NCBI GenBank assembly: GCA_040905245.1
Contig: JBBDRX010000032.1
Span: 1 to 8,929 of the forward strand
Origin: JBBDRX01 sp040905245
Lineage (GTDB): Bacteria; Bacteroidota; Rhodothermia; Balneolales; Balneolaceae
Direction: 5' to 3'
Length of the DNA stretch: 8,929 nucleotides
The translations under genes were made by a program, and so were the position numbers. This document shows positions 6,792 through 8,929 of this stretch, one piece after another; the stretch's first letter is position 1, and each line of letters opens with the position of its first letter. The notes under the pieces are model-generated. The model was not told where the DNA came from, did not search any database, and worked only from the letters and a program-made list of their open reading frames with translations.

Positions 6792-6806
6792 TTAGAGACT
6801 CTAATT
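6790..6806. repeat. Perfect 17-base inverted repeat over the PNP stop codon
   Basis: AATTAGAG (6790-6797) and CTCTAATT (6799-6806) are exact reverse complements around a single central A. It overlaps the stop codon of the phosphorylase gene and lies 31 bases before the end of the convergent CMD-like gene. As RNA it could form only a short, AT-rich hairpin with a tiny loop and no U-run, so it is a poor terminator. The symmetry suits a DNA-binding protein better, but no second copy was seen. Confidence 0.5.
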
Positions 6807-6837
6807 GATGATGACACCAATGGTTCAGGCTTTCACA

Positions 6838-7173
6838 TCACATGGAAAGTTCTTTGACACGATTCATCATCTGCACACCATGAACCAGGGAAGCCCCGCC
6901 ACGAATAGCTGTTGCTACATGAACAGCCTCCATCATCTGTTCTTCGGTAGCTCCTTTTTCAAGACTGCCACCGGAAAAAGCATCAATGCAATAAGGACAC
7001 TGAATCGCATGTGCGACGGCCAGTGCAATAAGTGATTTTTCTCTTTCAGTAAGAGCTCCATCTTCAAAGACTGAACCGTAATAATTAAAGAATTTTTCAC
7101 CCAGTTCCGGCTGAAATTCTTTTACATTTTGAAAGTTATTAAGGTCTTCAGAATTGTAATAGGTTTTTTTCAT
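6838..7173 (-). CDS. Carboxymuconolactone decarboxylase/AhpD-like protein of the arsenosugar-associated type
   Basis: A small all-helical protein of 111 residues of the CMD/AhpD superfamily. The redox pair is Cys59-Pro-Tyr-Cys62, with His55 one turn before it and Glu45 further upstream; the usual His after the second cysteine is replaced by Phe (CIDAF). The C-terminal half reads EAVHVATAIRGGASLVHGVQ. Sequence and length agree with the group I know as the arsenosugar biosynthesis-associated peroxidase-like protein (from memory), usually found near ArsM and the radical-SAM protein ArsS. It is probably cytoplasmic and may reduce peroxides or act as a thiol reductant on arsenic species; no activity is proven. 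It is convergent with the phosphorylase gene (46 bases between stops) and is the only gene on this strand, so it needs its own promoter, which should lie in 7174-7260. No clear promoter boxes were found there. Confidence 0.85.
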   Translation of the reverse strand: MKKTYYNSEDLNNFQNVKEFQPELGEKFFNYYGSVFEDGALTEREKSLIALAVAHAIQCPYCIDAFSGGSLEKGATEEQMMEAVHVATAIRGGASLVHGVQMMNRVKELSM

Positions 7174-7739
7174 TATTTGATTCTATGTGTTGAGGATTAT
7201 TTTTTCAGAATAAAATTGTCTCTCGATCGGGCATAGACCAGAGATCAGAAGAGGGTATGAAATCGGAATACCAGACCTGCTTGTTTATATCCAGCTGTGT
7301 CACGACTTGACAGGTATGATTCCAGTATTCATAGTATTGATTGCTATGTGCAAAATACATCCTGGAAATAGATGATGCAGCTAAAAAGAAAAATCTTACG
7401 ATTTATTTCCGCTTCATCGCTCTGGATAAACTGAACCCCTCCCATTTTCTGGAACACTCATAACTGGAGAACCGGGGCTTTTTGAAGGTTCTGTTCAAGA
7501 TATTCATCCGGAGTCAAATCTCCGACATCTCGGGAAGCTTACATCATTACCCTGGATAAATCTCTCCTTAAGACAGAGGTAAGAAAATGAACGGACAGAT
7601 CATCCTTTAGATGTAAAGGAAATGAGTTACACTTCCGGAAGTTTCAACTATCAAATCCATACGCCCAAAATTCCGTAAACGATTCAAAAGTTTCCTGCAC
7701 TGAAAAAAACAATTTAATAACAATCAATTTCTTCATTAT
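7174..7739. other. Long non-coding stretch with mobile-element debris
   Basis: There is no intact gene in these 566 bases. The part next to 7174 must carry the start signals of the CMD-like gene. The middle holds a decayed transposase end on the minus strand (7458-7538), and the bases left of it (about 7425-7457) may be the matching end of the element. TTGACA at 7307-7312 followed 17 bases later by CATAGT resembles a sigma-70 promoter on the plus strand, but no gene starts behind it for 400 bases. The last 60 bases before 7740 are AT-rich and could be the promoter of the broken DoxX gene. Confidence 0.6.
7458..7538 (-). pseudogene. Remnant of a transposase C-terminus (IS3-like)
   Basis: A minus-strand frame open for only 26 codons, bounded by a TAA at 7539-7541 on the N-terminal side and ended by TGA at 7458-7460. 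It contains GDLTPDEYLEQN, which recalls the end of IS3-family OrfB transposases (pattern ...LG-LTPxEYL). The residues before it (ASRDV) are where RPHxxL would be expected, and they look eroded. No DDE catalytic domain, first reading frame or second IS end could be found in the window, so only a scar of the element remains. The short length leaves room for chance. Confidence 0.45.
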
Positions 7740-8006
7740 ATGAATGCACTTAACAGATATGCACACACTGCACACTGGTTTCTTCGGCTGATTTTTATCA
7801 GTGTTTTCCTGTATCATGGGCTCGACAAATTCGGCAATCTTTCAGGATTTGCAGACATGGCGAACATGCCTGTGGCCATGACTACGGAAACTCATCCAAT
7901 GGGCGGAATGCAATTCCAGGTAACGCTGCTGTTTGGGGTTACCTATCTTTTCCTGAAAGGAAACTTGATAAATGCCGGAGAGGGAGTAAACCATCGGGAA
8001 GCCTGA
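7740..8006 (+). pseudogene. DoxX-family membrane protein with internal deletion
   Basis: An open frame of 88 codons whose two ends both match DoxX-family inner-membrane proteins, which are normally about 130-150 residues with four membrane helices. The N-terminal end is HWFLRLIFISVFLYHGLDKF (helix 1, residues 12-31) followed by FADMANMPVA. The C-terminal end is TETHPMGGMQFQVTLL (49-64) with the last helix up to LKGN. The segment that should lie between them, carrying the second and third helices, is absent, and the join falls near residues 46-49 (about 7875-7886). The frame survives the join, so a two-helix protein could still be made, but a functional DoxX protein is unlikely. It lies 66 bases before arsM on the same strand and may share its transcript. 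Confidence 0.7.
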
Positions 8007-8072
8007 GAATCAGATGTATGAGATGATTTAATCTTCCCATCCATACCCATGTACTGAAACAAAATAAACACT

Positions 8073-8929
8073 ATGGAGACAACCAACAGATTAGATGAAG
8101 TAAAAGAGTACTACGGACAGATACTCAATAGTAGTGAGGATTTGAATACCAGCGCCTGCTGCAGTACAGAAGCATTACCAGTCTGGGAAAAGGAGATTCT
8201 GAGTCAAATAGACGAAGAAGTCATCAAACGTTTTTATGGTTGCGGTTCTCCAATCCCGCTTAACCTGAATGGTTGCGTCATCCTGGATCTGGGTTGTGGA
8301 ACCGGACGGGATGTATATCTGGCTTCCAAACTGGCTGGACCGGAAGGCTATGTGATCGGTCTTGATATGACGGACGAGCAGCTTGACGTAGGCCGCAAAT
8401 GCATTCGCCGGCAAATGGAACGTTTCGGATTTGACCAGTCCAATGTTTCATTCCGTACCGGATACATCGAAGATTTGGCCACGGCGGGAATTGAGGATCA
8501 TTCAGTCGACGTCGTGATTTCGAATTGTGTGATTAATCTGTCTCCTGACAAACACCGGGTTTTCTCAGAGATCTTCCGGGTGCTCAAACCAGGAGGCGAG
8601 CTCTATTTCTCTGATGTATTTGCTGACCGGAGAGTTCCGGAGCACATGCAGGCCGACCCGGTACTTTATGGAGAATGTCTGTCAGGAGCCCTCTATAAAG
8701 AGGATTTTCGACGCCTGATGAAGAATATCGGATTCGAGGATTTTCGTGTTATAAGTCAATCGACCATTGAGCTGGAAAATAAAGAAATAGAACACAAAGC
8801 GGGAATGGTCAATTTCAGCTCCATCACCATCCGAGCTTTCAAGCTGGATAATCTGGAGAGCATCTGCGAAGACTACGGTCAGACAGCCATTTATAAAGGC
8901 ACCATCGAATTTGCACCTCATCGTTTTGC
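8073..8929 (+). CDS. arsM: Arsenite S-adenosylmethionine methyltransferase ArsM (arsenosugar type), 3' end outside window
   Basis: The first 285 codons are present and the frame runs off the window. ArsM transfers methyl groups from SAM to thiol-bound As(III) in the cytoplasm. The N-terminus has YYGQIL and SACC (Cys29/Cys30), then FYGCG (Cys57). The SAM motif is ILDLGCGTGRDVYLAS (70-85), with GLDMTDEQL as the acidic ribose contact. ISNCVINLSPDK carries Cys152, RVLKPGGELYFSDVFADRR follows, and GECLSGALY carries Cys202. Cys29 or 30, 57, 152 and 202 correspond in order and rough spacing to Cys44, 72, 174 and 224 of algal CmArsM; the last spacing is 50 in both. A C-terminal extension (FKLDNLESICEDYGQ, then YKGTIEF) is typical of the longer ArsM found beside the radical-SAM protein ArsS, so about 50-80 residues are probably missing. 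ATG 8073 is the natural start; no strong ribosome binding site precedes it. Confidence 0.93.
   Translation, partial: METTNRLDEVKEYYGQILNSSEDLNTSACCSTEALPVWEKEILSQIDEEVIKRFYGCGSPIPLNLNGCVILDLGCGTGRDVYLASKLAGPEGYVIGLDMTDEQLDVGRKCIRRQMERFGFDQSNVSFRTGYIEDLATAGIEDHSVDVVISNCVINLSPDKHRVFSEIFRVLKPGGELYFSDVFADRRVPEHMQADPVLYGECLSGALYKEDFRRLMKNIGFEDFRVISQSTIELENKEIEHKAGMVNFSSITIRAFKLDNLESICEDYGQTAIYKGTIEFAPHRF

Noticed and set aside
6805..7035. Plus-strand open frame between the PNP gene and 7035
   Set aside because: It is the complement of the CMD-like gene, whose CPYC motif and family match are clear.
7307..7335. TTGACA, 17 bases, CATAGT as a plus-strand sigma-70 promoter
   Set aside because: The -10 box is weak, no gene begins within 400 bases, and this group mostly uses a different promoter consensus.
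8175..8921. Minus-strand open frames at the right edge
   Set aside because: They lie opposite the ArsM frame, which is open for 285 codons and carries the complete cysteine and SAM motifs.
1..8929. CRISPR arrays, tRNA or rRNA genes
   Set aside because: No regularly spaced repeats and no tRNA-like cloverleaf or rRNA signature were seen on either strand by eye.

Overview
The window looks like part of a chromosome from the Bacteroidota/Balneolota/Rhodothermota side of the tree. The support is a TonB-dependent receptor with an N-terminal carboxypeptidase-regulatory-like domain, a promoter close to the TTTG/TAnnTTTG type, weak ribosome binding sites, and proteins that read like Balneolaceae or Bacteroidetes versions of their families. 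The taxonomic call is inference from protein style; there is no rRNA marker here.

Left part (1-4340). After a gene-poor 390 bases comes a likely metal-uptake pair: a lipoprotein with a His/Asp/Glu-rich segment just behind its lipidated cysteine, and a 765-residue TonB-dependent receptor that resembles ZnuD-type zinc receptors. A GC-rich hairpin follows the receptor. A 288-base gap, with a faint resemblance to the 3' half of a cobalamin riboswitch, leads to a small secreted beta-barrel protein closed by a strong stem-loop terminator.

Right part (4364-8929). This is an arsenic locus of the arsenosugar-biosynthesis type. A promoter with an inverted repeat over its predicted start point drives arsR, which overlaps by 4 bases a DUF6428 gene with a cysteine-rich tail. 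Next come a class I methyltransferase that stops just short of a typical C-terminus, and a purine nucleoside phosphorylase (PNP) with an altered active site. On the opposite strand is a small CMD/AhpD-like protein of the kind found with arsenosugar genes. At the right edge is arsM, an arsenite methyltransferase cut by the window end. Between the CMD-like gene and arsM the DNA is scarred: a transposase C-terminal remnant and a DoxX gene that has lost its middle. No arsenate reductase, arsenite efflux pump or ArsS radical-SAM gene lies inside the window; ArsS would be expected just downstream of arsM.

Proposed logic (inference). ArsR senses arsenite and controls at least its own operon. ArsM methylates arsenite. 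ArsS (outside the window) would transfer a 5'-deoxyadenosyl group to the methylated arsenic. The PNP could then remove adenine from the resulting arsenic-nucleoside. The CMD-like thiol protein and the DUF6428 cysteine tail could handle arsenic or redox thiols. The most interesting point is the PNP: it keeps its catalytic and ribose-binding residues, but its phosphate loop and purine pocket are changed, and it has Asp where 6-oxopurine enzymes have Asn.
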